Source: Rhizobiaceae bacterium (GTDB lineage: Bacteria; Pseudomonadota; Alphaproteobacteria; Rhizobiales; Rhizobiaceae). Taken from it: a stretch of 64,000 bases of DNA. A program made the position numbers and the translations under genes. The stretch is from positions 248,001 through 312,000 of the forward strand of contig JABABQ010000062.1 of NCBI GenBank assembly GCA_014238155.1. Direction: 5' to 3'. Positions 45,750 to 54,824 of the stretch are shown here, in pieces (positions within the stretch are counted from its first letter, which is position 1; every line of letters starts with the position of its first letter). The notes beneath the pieces are model-generated. The model saw nothing but the letters and a program-made list of their open reading frames with translations. It was not told the DNA's origin and did no database searches.

Positions 45750-46982
45750 ATGAAAAAATTCATGTCAAACGGGTCGCGCCGCGACTTTATCAAGAAAGCA
45801 GGTGCCACCACCGCGCTTGCAGCAAGTGGTGCGTTGAGTACGCCCTTTTTTGCCCGTGCAGCATCGCCGGTAAAAATCGGTATCGTTCACCCGGTTACCG
45901 GCTGGGCGCAATATTCCGGCAGTCAGGCACGCTTTGGTGCGCAGACTGCACTGGATGAAGTCAATGCCGCAGGTGGTATCAAGTCAATGGGTGGCGCGAT
46001 GCTGGAAGCCATGCTCGGCGATGCCCAGTCAAAGCCAGAAGTTGGCGCTGCCGAGGTGGAAAAATTCAACGAAGCTGGCGCATCCGCAATTGTTGGTGCG
46101 TATGCTTCCAATATCTGCCTGGCGACTACCCAGGCAGCAGCAAAGCACGGAATTCCACATGTCGTGGACGTGGGCGTGAGCGATAAAATCGTTTCCCGCG
46201 GATTGGAAAACACCTTCCGCTTTGGCCCTGGATTTGGGGCAATTACAAAAGCTGGTGTTGAAAACTTTCTGGCCATCAACAAGGCGGCAGGCAGCCCGAC
46301 AAAAACCGTTGCAATTGTTAACGAAGAAACCACCGGATTTGGCGCCGGCATTGCCGGCATCATGACCAAGGGTCTGGCACCGGCTGGTATTGAAGTTGTT
46401 GAGGTTTTGTCGCACCCGACACCGAACAAGGATTTCCGGAATATTGCACTGAAATTGCGCGAAATCGATCCGGACGTTTTGATTCCATCTCATTACTACA
46501 ATGAAGGCGTGTTGTTCTTGCGTACCCTGCAGCGTCAGAAGGTTCAACCGAAGGCAATCTACTCTGTGTTGGGCGGAGCTTCCTCGCAGTTCCGGTTTGT
46601 CAGCGAATTCCCGGATGCAGCGCAGTATGTGATGGACTGTAACCACTGGTTTGATCCGAACAATCCGGAAGCACTTGCGCTTCAAGCCAAGACCAATGCG
46701 GCGGGCCTTCACTTCAACTACGAGGTATTTCTTGCCTACACCGCGATGGTGTTTACAGCCAAATGCATTGATTTTGCCGGGTCCGCAGATCGCGCCAAAA
46801 TCATGGAGGCAATGGCTGCCTGCACCTGGTCGGATTCAATTATGCCATATGGTGCGACCAAAATGGTCAACGGCCAGAACAGCGGTGCACGACCGCTCGT
46901 TACGCAGGTTGTCGGCAGTGATATCAAAGTGATTGCACCCAATGACTTTGCCGCTGCGAAAGCGGTATTTCCGCGCCCCTGA
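45750..46982 (+). CDS. Liv-type ABC transporter substrate-binding protein
   Basis: 410-residue periplasmic receptor of the branched-chain amino acid/amide/urea class. The N-terminus (SNGSRRDFIKKAGATTALAASGALSTPFFARA) is a Tat-type signal with SRRDF. The mature protein opens VKIGIVHPVTGWAQYSGSQARFGAQTALDEVNAAGGI, the standard Peripla_BP_6 start, and has AIVGAYASNICLATTQAAAKHGIPHV near residue 115. Directly after gntR. A hairpin follows its stop. In this operon the ligand is probably the compound degraded by the downstream enzymes rather than an amino acid. Confidence 0.9.
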   Translation: MKKFMSNGSRRDFIKKAGATTALAASGALSTPFFARAASPVKIGIVHPVTGWAQYSGSQARFGAQTALDEVNAAGGIKSMGGAMLEAMLGDAQSKPEVGAAEVEKFNEAGASAIVGAYASNICLATTQAAAKHGIPHVVDVGVSDKIVSRGLENTFRFGPGFGAITKAGVENFLAINKAAGSPTKTVAIVNEETTGFGAGIAGIMTKGLAPAGIEVVEVLSHPTPNKDFRNIALKLREIDPDVLIPSHYYNEGVLFLRTLQRQKVQPKAIYSVLGGASSQFRFVSEFPDAAQYVMDCNHWFDPNNPEALALQAKTNAAGLHFNYEVFLAYTAMVFTAKCIDFAGSADRAKIMEAMAACTWSDSIMPYGATKMVNGQNSGARPLVTQVVGSDIKVIAPNDFAAAKAVFPRP

Positions 46983-47003
46983 TCTGCGCTTCGACCAATC
47001 ACT

Positions 47004-47030
47004 GACCCGGCGGCATATCGCCGGGTCTTT
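47004..47030 (+). other. Intra-operon hairpin after the receptor gene
   Basis: GACCCGGCG (47004-47012) pairs with CGCCGGGTC (47019-47027) around a 6-base loop and is followed by TTTT. It sits 21 bases after the receptor stop and 43 bases before the permease start. It could be a partial terminator or 3' stabiliser giving receptor excess over the membrane parts. Confidence 0.7.
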
Positions 47031-47072
47031 TCACGAATTTAGATTTTTGACGGTTCAGCCGGACAAGGTGTA

Positions 47073-47975
47073 ATGGATTTTTTGGGGTTCTCCCTGCCGA
47101 GCTATGGTTGGTCAACCGTACTTGGCTCGGCAATCAGCGGTGTTTTTTTGGGATCGATCTACGCTCTGGTGGCGTTGGGTCTGACTCTGATTTATGGCGT
47201 TTTGCACATTATCAATTTCGCCCATGGCGCTTTGCTGATGCTGGCCATGTATGCGGTTTATTTTCTCTGGTCAGGGTTTGGAATTGATCCATATCTGGCG
47301 ATGCTGATCGTTGTACCGGGTGGGTTTTTCTTCGGCTATGGATTGCAACGGCTGGTGATTGGTAAAGCCAGTCACGGCAAAGACGAAATCATTCTTCTGG
47401 TCACGCTGGGGATAGCGATCGTTATTGAAAACCTGTCGCTGTTCCTGTTTTCCGCTACCGAGCGTTCCGTTCTTGTGCCTTATGATCTCGACGGTATCGA
47501 TCTCGGCGTGACCTATGCGGTCTATCCGGAACTGGCCGCACTTGGTGGTTCGTTCCTCATAACTCTGGCGCTGTGGATTTTCATGACCCATACGGATACG
47601 GGAAAGGCTATACGCGCTGTCGCCAAAGAACGGCAGGGGGCTCGGTTGATGGGCATCAATGTCGATCACATATTTGCTGTCACATTTGGCATCGGTGTGG
47701 CCTGCGTTGCGGCAGCGGCCAGTCTTCTGGTTCCCACCTATGCCGTGCATCCGCAGGTTGGCAGCCTGTTTGTGCTGATCGCCTTTACTGTCGTCGTGCT
47801 GGGTGGAATGGGAAGTTTTGTCGGCGCTTTGGTGGGCGGGTTCCTGATCGGTGTGACCGAGCAGCTTGGACGGCTTTATCTGGGCGAAAGCCTGGGGGTC
47901 ATCACCATATCTGTCATCTTCATTCTGGTTTTGCTGTTCAGGCCAACCGGCCTGTTTGGCGCGAAGTCAGGTTAG
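47073..47975 (+). CDS. Liv-type ABC transporter permease (LivH family)
   Basis: 300-residue inner-membrane permease with about eight hydrophobic segments. The N-terminal GVFLGSIYALVALGLTLIYGVLHIINFAHGALLMLAMYA is the LivH signature, and GGMGSFVGALVGGFLIGVTEQLG is near the C-terminus. The LivM-type gene starts 3 bases after its stop. Confidence 0.94.
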   Translation: MDFLGFSLPSYGWSTVLGSAISGVFLGSIYALVALGLTLIYGVLHIINFAHGALLMLAMYAVYFLWSGFGIDPYLAMLIVVPGGFFFGYGLQRLVIGKASHGKDEIILLVTLGIAIVIENLSLFLFSATERSVLVPYDLDGIDLGVTYAVYPELAALGGSFLITLALWIFMTHTDTGKAIRAVAKERQGARLMGINVDHIFAVTFGIGVACVAAAASLLVPTYAVHPQVGSLFVLIAFTVVVLGGMGSFVGALVGGFLIGVTEQLGRLYLGESLGVITISVIFILVLLFRPTGLFGAKSG

Positions 47976-47978
47976 GGC

Positions 47979-48995
47979 ATGAAGGATTTTTCGCAACTTG
48001 TCGGCTGGGTCCTGCTGCTCATAGCACTTGCCGTACTGCCGTTGTTCATCCATTCGGCCCGCTGGATCGATTTTCTCGAGATGACTTTGTTTGTCGCGGT
48101 ATTGGGGCAGGGGTGGAACATTCTGGCCGGCTATGGCGGGCAGTATTCGTTTGGGCATGCGTTGTTTTTCGGAACCGGTGCTTACATTCAAGCCATCCTT
48201 CAGGTGAAGTTTGGCATCAGCCCCTGGATCGCCATGTGGTGTGCCATATCGGGTTCGGTATTGGTGGCCGCATTGGTCGGTTACCTCAGCTTCAGATATG
48301 GATTACGTGGTTCCTATTTCGCTTTGATTACTCTGGCCTTTGCTGAAGCATTTCTGGTGTTGTCACGTTCGTTGAAATCGATCACTGAAGGCGGCAACGG
48401 CATTCAAATTGCGCTCAATCAGGATCCTCAGCAGGCGATTTCCAAGTTTCAATTCAATTTTGCCGGACCTTTTCTCAGCGAATATGGTTTCTACTACACG
48501 ATCTTCATTATTTTGATTGTGGCGTTCGGAATCACCGCCTGGGTGGAACGGTCACGCTTTGGCGCACAACTGGTGGCGGTGCGAGAAAACGAGGATGCGG
48601 CCAAAGCGCTGGGCATCAACGCTTTTCGGGTCAAAATGGGTGCCATCTGCCTGTCTGCAGGAATCACAGCGGCCTGTGGTGTCTACTATGTTCAGAAATT
48701 CCTGTTTATTGAGCCGGGCATCGCCTATGGGCCAGCTAAGTCCGTGGAGGCCCTGTTTGCACCGATAATCGGGGGACTTGGAACGCTGCTTGGGCCGTTG
48801 CTCGGATCACTCTTCATTCATGGTGTCGGGGAATTGACAAAAGCGACAATCGGTCAGGCATTGGGCGGGCGTCCAGGCGTTGATCTGATCCTGTTTGGCA
48901 CGATCCTTATTCTCGTTTTAGCATTTCTGCCGCGAGGATTGGTGGGGCTGTTGCAGTCCGGATGGGCGCGATTGACAGGCGGGCGGGATGCTTGA
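47979..48995 (+). CDS. Liv-type ABC transporter permease (LivM family)
   Basis: 338-residue second permease. It contains GQGWNILAGYGGQYSFGHALFFGTGAYIQAIL, AVRENEDAAKALGINAFRVKMGAICLSAGITAACG and GGLGTLLGPLLGSLF, the family's conserved blocks. It overlaps the LivG-type start by 8 bases. Confidence 0.94.
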   Translation: MKDFSQLVGWVLLLIALAVLPLFIHSARWIDFLEMTLFVAVLGQGWNILAGYGGQYSFGHALFFGTGAYIQAILQVKFGISPWIAMWCAISGSVLVAALVGYLSFRYGLRGSYFALITLAFAEAFLVLSRSLKSITEGGNGIQIALNQDPQQAISKFQFNFAGPFLSEYGFYYTIFIILIVAFGITAWVERSRFGAQLVAVRENEDAAKALGINAFRVKMGAICLSAGITAACGVYYVQKFLFIEPGIAYGPAKSVEALFAPIIGGLGTLLGPLLGSLFIHGVGELTKATIGQALGGRPGVDLILFGTILILVLAFLPRGLVGLLQSGWARLTGGRDA

Positions 48996-49734
48996 AGTAA
49001 CCGGTCTCAGCAAATCCTTCGGCGGCCTTAAGGCTGTAACCGGTGCACATTTATCTGTTTTGGAAGGTCAGATAGTTTCTCTGATTGGCCCAAACGGAGC
49101 TGGGAAAACAACCCTGTTTGCGTTGATTTCAGGTTTCCTGAAACCAGATGAAGGACAGACAAGCTTTCAGGATACGGATGTGACCGGCCGTCAGCCCCAC
49201 GAAATTTGTCAACTTGGTCTGGTGCGTACGTTTCAGGTTGTTCAGCCTTTTGCCAATCTTGATGTTCGCGAAAACATCGCAGTTGGTGCACATACCCGCA
49301 TCGCCAATCGTAAATTGGCACTGGCAAGGGCGGCTGATGTTGCCAAACTTGTGGGCATGGAAGACATGCTGGATCAGCCAGCGGGTGATCTGACAATCGC
49401 CGGACGCAAGCGACTGGAGCTGGCACGAGCATTGGCGACTGAACCAAAACTGCTGTTGCTGGACGAGGTTATGGCAGGACTCAATGCAACCGAAATTGCC
49501 GAGCTGGTGCAGGTGGTGCGGCGAGTTCGCGACAGCGGTGTTACGATTTTTCTGATTGAGCATGTGATGCAGGCTGTGATGAGCCTGTCAGACTACACCT
49601 ATGTGTTGAATCAGGGGGTGATGATCGCCAGCGGAGCGCCGAAAGACGTCACCAGTTCTCCGGAAGTCATTGAAGCCTATCTGGGCCACGGAGCCGCTGA
49701 ACGGGTGGCCAAAATGGAGGGCGCCAATGCTTGA
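48988..49734 (+). CDS. Liv-type ABC transporter ATPase (LivG family)
   Basis: 248 residues. Walker A is IGPNGAGKTT near residue 34; the LivG-type LVRTFQVVQPFANLDVRENIAVGA follows, and Walker B is LLLLDEVMAGLN. The usual signature LSxGQ region is altered: the sequence reads AGDLTIAGRKRLELARALA, as in LivG proteins where the motif is LSYGxxRxLE. Overlaps its neighbours by 8 bases on each side. Confidence 0.93.
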   Translation: MLEVTGLSKSFGGLKAVTGAHLSVLEGQIVSLIGPNGAGKTTLFALISGFLKPDEGQTSFQDTDVTGRQPHEICQLGLVRTFQVVQPFANLDVRENIAVGAHTRIANRKLALARAADVAKLVGMEDMLDQPAGDLTIAGRKRLELARALATEPKLLLLDEVMAGLNATEIAELVQVVRRVRDSGVTIFLIEHVMQAVMSLSDYTYVLNQGVMIASGAPKDVTSSPEVIEAYLGHGAAERVAKMEGANA

Positions 49735-50428
49735 GTTGAAAAACTTGCGTGCTGGTTATGGTCAGATGAAGGTGCTGCATGGCATCGATCTGACGATTGA
49801 GGAGGGCGAGATTGTTGCTCTGCTGGGCAGCAATGGTGCCGGTAAATCTACGCTCAACAATAATGTATCCGGCATCTTCCAACCTACCGCCGGGCAAATA
49901 TTTTTTGAAGGACAGGATATTACCGGTTTGCGACCGGAAAACGTTGTTGACCTTGGCATTGTTCAGGTGCCGGAAGGACGCCGCATATTTCCCAATATGT
50001 CGATCCGGGAGAATCTGGAACTGGGCAGTTATCGTCGCGGCAAACCGCGGCGCGCAGAAAACATTGAAAAAGTGGTCAAAGTGTTTCCGCGGCTGGAAGA
50101 GCGTATCGGCCAATTGGCGGGCACGCTCTCGGGAGGCGAACAGCAAATGCTCGCCATTGGACGGGCGATGATGAGCGAGCCACGCCTGTTGATTCTGGAC
50201 GAACCGTCCTTGGGACTGTCTCCGCTTCTGGTGGAGGAAATGTTCGCCCTGATCCAAAGTCTCAACAAGCAGGGGCTGGCGATTTTTCTGGTTGAACAGA
50301 ATGTCATGCAGTCGTTGGAGATCGCCGACCGTGCCTATGTAATGGAAAATGGTTCAATCGTTCTATCAGGAAAAGCTGCAGAGCTGATCGACGATCCTGA
50401 TCTGAAAAAATCGTATCTGGGATTGTAA
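49727..50428 (+). CDS. Liv-type ABC transporter ATPase (LivF family)
   Basis: 233 residues from ATG 49727, overlapping livG by 8 bases. Walker A is LGSNGAGKST; VPEGRRIFPNMSIRENLELG is the LivF hallmark, with signature LSGGEQQMLAIGRAMM and Walker B LILDEPSLGLSP. It completes a five-part importer. The next gene, the hydratase large subunit, starts 4 bases after its stop. Confidence 0.94.
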   Translation: MLELKNLRAGYGQMKVLHGIDLTIEEGEIVALLGSNGAGKSTLNNNVSGIFQPTAGQIFFEGQDITGLRPENVVDLGIVQVPEGRRIFPNMSIRENLELGSYRRGKPRRAENIEKVVKVFPRLEERIGQLAGTLSGGEQQMLAIGRAMMSEPRLLILDEPSLGLSPLLVEEMFALIQSLNKQGLAIFLVEQNVMQSLEIADRAYVMENGSIVLSGKAAELIDDPDLKKSYLGL

Positions 50429-50432
50429 TATT

Positions 50433-51710
50433 ATGGGATCAACACTGGCAGAAAAAATCATTGCGAAGGCTTCCGGCCGTGACAGCGCCAGCCCGGGAGA
50501 GTTTGTCACCTGTGCCGTCGATCTTGCCATGATGCATGACAGTGGCGGACCGAGGCGGGTCGAACCGATACTGAACCGACTGGGCGCAAAGGTCTGGGAC
50601 CCGGACAAAGTGGTCTTGATCACCGATCATTTTGTCCCGCCTGTCGATGCCATGTCGGCTGCAATTCTGGATATGACCCGTAAATGGGCCGATGCGAATG
50701 GCATTTCGAATTTCCATGATATGCAGGGCATCTGCCACGTGGTTCTGCCGGAGCGCGGCCATCTTTCACCGGGCATGTTCGTTGTTGGTGGTGACAGCCA
50801 TTCGCCGACTGGTGGAGCGTTTGGCAGTTTCATGTTTGGCGTCGGCGCAACCGATATGGCCGGAGTGCTGGTAACGGGTGAAACCTGGATAAAAACCCCT
50901 GCAACCATTCGTGTTGAAATCGACGGTGAACTCGGCTCAGGACTGTCAGCAAAGGACATTATCCTGCACCTGTGCGCCCGTATCGGCATGGGGGGTGGCG
51001 AATATCAGGTTATCGAATACAGCGGTGAGACAGTGACAGCGATGTCGATGACCGAACGCATGACATTGAGCAATATGGCCGCAGAACTGGGGGCACAGGC
51101 AGGATTGATCGCAGCCGATGCAAAAACAACCGCCTATATTGAGGCCGCTGGCGGCAATCCGGGTGACCCTGCCCAATGGCAGGGTGATGCGGATGCGACG
51201 TATCTTCGAACCCATAAGGTTGACGCCAGTGCGCTTTTGCCGCACGTGGCCGCGCCCCATTCACCGGCCAATTCAGCACCCATTGATGACCATTCAACAA
51301 TTGCCATTGATCAGGCCTATATCGGGGCCTGTACGGGGGCAAAACTGGAAGATCTGCAGATGGCCGCTGCTGTCCTGAAAGGACGGCAGGTCGCCAAAGG
51401 CACCCATCTGCTGATTGCTCCGGCCAGCACCCGCGTTACGGCGGCAGCAGCAGCCGACGGCACGCTGGCAAGTCTCACGGCAGCCGGCGCCATCCTGATG
51501 CCTTCTGGTTGCGGTGCATGTGCCGGATATGGCGCCGGTATTCTGGCGGAAGATGAAGTCTGTATTTCGTCAACAGCGCGCAATTTTCAGGGGCGTATGG
51601 GTGCGGTGTCCTCAAAGGTATATCTCGGCTCTCCTTATACCGTTGCTGCCAGCGCAGTGGCCGGGAAAATTATTGATCCACGAGAGTTCCTGCAGCGGGG
51701 TGCATCATGA
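50433..51710 (+). CDS. Aconitase-family hydratase, large subunit (LeuC/DmdA-like)
   Basis: 425-residue [4Fe-4S] (de)hydratase subunit. The cluster Cys are in IGACTGAKLEDLQ (about residue 294) and PSGCGACAGYGAG (about residues 354-357); active-site-type STARNFQGRMG follows. The substrate-side motif GGDSHSPTGGAFG is near residue 116. LeuC normally has GSCTNGR in the first Cys motif; the Asn is Gly here. No leuA or leuB is nearby, and the gene is embedded in a catabolic operon next to an isocitrate-lyase-type enzyme. A hydratase for a substituted maleate (as dimethylmaleate hydratase DmdAB in nicotinate fermentation) fits better than leucine synthesis. That is inference. Confidence 0.85.
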   Translation: MGSTLAEKIIAKASGRDSASPGEFVTCAVDLAMMHDSGGPRRVEPILNRLGAKVWDPDKVVLITDHFVPPVDAMSAAILDMTRKWADANGISNFHDMQGICHVVLPERGHLSPGMFVVGGDSHSPTGGAFGSFMFGVGATDMAGVLVTGETWIKTPATIRVEIDGELGSGLSAKDIILHLCARIGMGGGEYQVIEYSGETVTAMSMTERMTLSNMAAELGAQAGLIAADAKTTAYIEAAGGNPGDPAQWQGDADATYLRTHKVDASALLPHVAAPHSPANSAPIDDHSTIAIDQAYIGACTGAKLEDLQMAAAVLKGRQVAKGTHLLIAPASTRVTAAAAADGTLASLTAAGAILMPSGCGACAGYGAGILAEDEVCISSTARNFQGRMGAVSSKVYLGSPYTVAASAVAGKIIDPREFLQRGAS

Positions 51711-52210
51711 GCAAGTCTGGAAAAGCCTGGGTGTTCGGCGACAATATCGACACCGACGTTCTGGCCCCGGGCCTCTACATGAAAGGCCCGCTGAAAGTGC
51801 TGGCCGCCCATTGTCTGGAGGCCGTAGATCCAAATTTTGCGTCAAAGGTTGAGCAGGACGATGTGATTGTTGGGGGGGAGAATTTTGGCATTGGCTCATC
51901 GCGTGAGCAGGCGGTTCAGGCACTGCAATATTTGGGCGTGCAAACCTTGATTGCAAAAAGCTTTGCCGGAATCTTCTTTCGCAATGCGCTCAATTTTGGC
52001 GTTGTGGCGCTGGTCTGTGCTGAGGTCGACAAAATCACTCCCGGTGACCAGATATCCAGTGATCCGGAGCTGGGCACCATCACCAATCACACCACCAGTG
52101 AAACATATGCTTGTGATCCCTTGCCGGAACAACTTCTGGCCATGGTGATGGACGGAGGATTGGTGGATCATCTGGAGATCAGACTGGCCAACAAGGAGGT
52201 TGCGTCATGA
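51707..52210 (+). CDS. Aconitase-family hydratase, small (swivel) subunit (LeuD/DmdB-like)
   Basis: 167-residue swivel domain that completes the active site of the large subunit. It begins KAWVFGDNIDTDVLAPG and carries the conserved GGENFGIGSSREQAVQALQYLG near residues 57-78. The length fits the short archaeal-type LeuD/homoaconitase small subunits. It overlaps the large-subunit stop and the following lyase start by ATGA, so the three enzymes are translated together. Confidence 0.88.
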   Translation: MSKSGKAWVFGDNIDTDVLAPGLYMKGPLKVLAAHCLEAVDPNFASKVEQDDVIVGGENFGIGSSREQAVQALQYLGVQTLIAKSFAGIFFRNALNFGVVALVCAEVDKITPGDQISSDPELGTITNHTTSETYACDPLPEQLLAMVMDGGLVDHLEIRLANKEVAS

Positions 52211-53097
52211 CCCGTCATCCGACTCTCACCCAGCAATTGCAGGCGACGGATATCACCGTTGCGCCTGGAATATTTGATGCATTTGGCGCAACTTTGGTCG
52301 AACAGGCTGGCTTCCATTCCACCTACCTGTCGGGAGCGTCCATCGCCTATACACGATTTGGCAGGCCGGATATCGGGTTGGTCGGCATGTCGGAAGTTGC
52401 CGACACGCTGTCGATTATATCGGAACGCACCGACCTGCGCATTGTCGTGGACGCCGATACCGGTTTTGGCAATGCATTGAACGTGATGCGCACCGTGCGG
52501 GTGTTTGAAAGCAGTGGTGCCACCGGCATCCAGCTTGAAGACCAGACCCTGCCCAAGCGCTGCGGCCATCTGGCGGGTAAGACACTCGTCAGTGGCGCTG
52601 AGATGGTCGGGAAAATCAAGGCGGCATTGGACGCCAGGCAGAACAAAGAGACGCTGATTATTGCGCGAACAGATGGCATCGCCGTTGAAGGCTTTGATGC
52701 GGCACTGGACCGGGCGGAACGTTATGTTGAGGCCGGTGCCGATATGCTGTTTGTGGAAGCGCCGCAGTCGCTGGAGCAGATGCAGACAATCGTGCAGCGT
52801 TTCGGTGACCGGGTGCCGTTGATGGCGAACATGGTGGAGGGTGGAAAAACCCCACAAAAATCCGCCGACGAACTAAGCCAGCTGGGGTATTCACTGGTGA
52901 TATTTCCCGGTGGCATGGTCAGGGCCATTGCCAAAACCATGCAGTCTTACCTGTTCAGTTTGAAAACCCATGGAAGCAACATGCCGTTCAGGGATAATAT
53001 GCTGGATTTTAATGGATTGAACGGGGTGTTGGGGACCGGTGATATGCTGGCCAGCGGCGCCAAATATGATGCCAAGAATTTTGAGGATGAAGAATGA
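52207..53097 (+). CDS. Isocitrate lyase/PEP mutase superfamily C-C lyase
   Basis: 296 residues. The family start VAPGIFDAFGATLVEQAGFHSTYLSGASIAY is followed by the Mg-binding DADTGFGNALNVMRTV and the catalytic lyase motif PKRCGHLAGK (Cys near residue 119). The Cys separates true lyases (methylisocitrate, dimethylmalate lyase) from PEP mutases and hydrolases. Adjacent to an aconitase-type hydratase, it most likely splits the hydrated product into a 2-oxoacid such as pyruvate plus a carboxylate. Methylisocitrate lyase of the propionate pathway is the alternative, but no prpC or prpD is present. Confidence 0.87.
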   Translation: MTRHPTLTQQLQATDITVAPGIFDAFGATLVEQAGFHSTYLSGASIAYTRFGRPDIGLVGMSEVADTLSIISERTDLRIVVDADTGFGNALNVMRTVRVFESSGATGIQLEDQTLPKRCGHLAGKTLVSGAEMVGKIKAALDARQNKETLIIARTDGIAVEGFDAALDRAERYVEAGADMLFVEAPQSLEQMQTIVQRFGDRVPLMANMVEGGKTPQKSADELSQLGYSLVIFPGGMVRAIAKTMQSYLFSLKTHGSNMPFRDNMLDFNGLNGVLGTGDMLASGAKYDAKNFEDEE

Positions 53098-54824
53098 TTG
53101 ATCCAGTTACGCTGGCGGTTTTAAAAGGCCGTCTGGAGCAGATCGCCGATGAAATGGATGCGGTGTTGTTCAGAAGTGCATTCAATCCGATCATTGCTGA
53201 AGCACATGATGCATCGCATGGGCTGTATCATGCTGAATCCGGTGAAACCCTGGTTCAGGGAAAGTCCGGTTTGCCAATATTTGTTGGTGCCATGTCTTTT
53301 GCCGTGATGACGGTGATTGAGAAAGCCGGCCGCGATGGCGATCTTGTTGATGGTGATGTCTACATTTTCAACGATCCGTACGATGGGGGCACCCATCTGT
53401 CGGACTTCCGGCTGGTCCGACCGTTGTATCGTGATGGCAAAATATTCTGTTTCCTGGCATCGGTAGGCCACTGGCACGATGTCGGCGGCAACGTGCCCGG
53501 AAACTACAATCCGGTTGCCACGGAATGTTTTCAGGAAGGCATGTTGATCCCGCCGGTCAAATTGTTCCGGAGCGGCGAGTTGCAACAGGATGTAGTCGAT
53601 ATCCTGCAGGCCAATTCTCGACTGCCAGGAAGCCTTTATGGTGACCTGAATGGCCAGATCAATGCGCTGGAACTGGGCATCAGGCGGATGAATGACCTGC
53701 TGGATGAATATGGTGATGGTCTGGTTTCGCAGGCGTTGGGTGAGTTGCGCAACCGAGCAGCCAAATTGATGGCCGCCAATATCTCGGATCTACCGGACGG
53801 CACTTATAGTGCCGAAGATTTTCTCGACAATGACGGCATCAAGGATGAACCGCTGAAAATCGCGCTTGACCTGACCATCAGGGGCGATCAGATGGTGCTC
53901 GATTTCAGCCGCAGCTCTGATGCCTGCGCCGGGCCGGTTAACATTGCCCTGTCGACAGCCGTGGCGTCTGTCTATGTCGCTACCAAACATCTGTTTACGG
54001 AAGTGCCAGCCAATGCCGGGGTGCTGGAACCGATTGAAGTCATTATTCCTGAAACCTCGCTGCTTAATGTTCGGGCACCAAAACCGGTTGGCGGATATAC
54101 CGAAACCATATTGCGCATCATCGATGTGCTGTTCTGTGCCCTTGCCGACGTTGCACCGGAACGGGTCAATGGCTGTGCCTACGGCACGATCAATGCACTT
54201 TCTCTGGCCGGGCATCGCAAGAATGGCAGCCGCTGGGTGATGTTTTCTTTCTTTGGTGGTGGCCATGGCGGCCATCCCGAGGGGGACGGGCTTAATCACG
54301 GAAATGCGCCGATATCGACAGCAACGATTCCACCTGCGGAGATTCTTGAATCGGCCTATCCGGTGATGTTCACCCAATGGGCCTTGCGGCCCGATAGTGG
54401 AGGAGCCGGACGTCACCGCGGTGGACTTGGAGCCATTTACGAAATTGAATTGTTGGAAGAACAGGCCGATGTGTTTTTGTTTGGCGAGCGCGGAAAATAT
54501 CCACCGCCCGGTGTGGTCGGCGGCAAGCCGGCAGCCCTGAACCGATTCACCTATCAACAGGATGATGGCGATCATACGCCGCCGATGAAATCCAAGATGG
54601 TTGGCATCAAGTTGCGCAAGGGACAACGGGTTCATCTGGAAACCCCCGGTGGTGGAGGCTATGGCCCGCCAATGGAACGGCAGCCAGAGGCCGTGTGCCG
54701 GGACGTGTCATTGGGGTTTGTCAGTCGCGAACAGGCGCAGACCGAATATGGTGTCGTGCTGAATGAAACCGGCGTCGTTGACCAAGCCGAAACGGAAAAA
54801 TGCAGAAAGGCCGCCCAACAATGA
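53094..54824 (+). CDS. hyuB: Hydantoinase B/oxoprolinase-family subunit
   Basis: 576 residues. It shows the HyuB opening MIDPVTLAVLKGRLEQIADEMDAVLFRSAFNPIIAEAHDASHGLY, the metal-ligand region FNDPYDGGTHLSDF and GHWHDVGG, and the C-terminal GGGGYGPP. With HyuA it forms an ATP-dependent enzyme that opens lactam, imide or hydantoin rings (5-oxoprolinase, N-methylhydantoinase); relatives carboxylate ketones. ATGA overlaps link it to the lyase upstream and to hyuA downstream. The gene symbol denotes family only. Confidence 0.9.
   Translation: MIDPVTLAVLKGRLEQIADEMDAVLFRSAFNPIIAEAHDASHGLYHAESGETLVQGKSGLPIFVGAMSFAVMTVIEKAGRDGDLVDGDVYIFNDPYDGGTHLSDFRLVRPLYRDGKIFCFLASVGHWHDVGGNVPGNYNPVATECFQEGMLIPPVKLFRSGELQQDVVDILQANSRLPGSLYGDLNGQINALELGIRRMNDLLDEYGDGLVSQALGELRNRAAKLMAANISDLPDGTYSAEDFLDNDGIKDEPLKIALDLTIRGDQMVLDFSRSSDACAGPVNIALSTAVASVYVATKHLFTEVPANAGVLEPIEVIIPETSLLNVRAPKPVGGYTETILRIIDVLFCALADVAPERVNGCAYGTINALSLAGHRKNGSRWVMFSFFGGGHGGHPEGDGLNHGNAPISTATIPPAEILESAYPVMFTQWALRPDSGGAGRHRGGLGAIYEIELLEEQADVFLFGERGKYPPPGVVGGKPAALNRFTYQQDDGDHTPPMKSKMVGIKLRKGQRVHLETPGGGGYGPPMERQPEAVCRDVSLGFVSREQAQTEYGVVLNETGVVDQAETEKCRKAAQQ

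Noticed and set aside
50433-52210. leuCD of leucine biosynthesis
   Set aside because: No leuA/leuB, altered Cys motif, and full embedding in a catabolic operon; kept as aconitase-family hydratase of unknown substrate.
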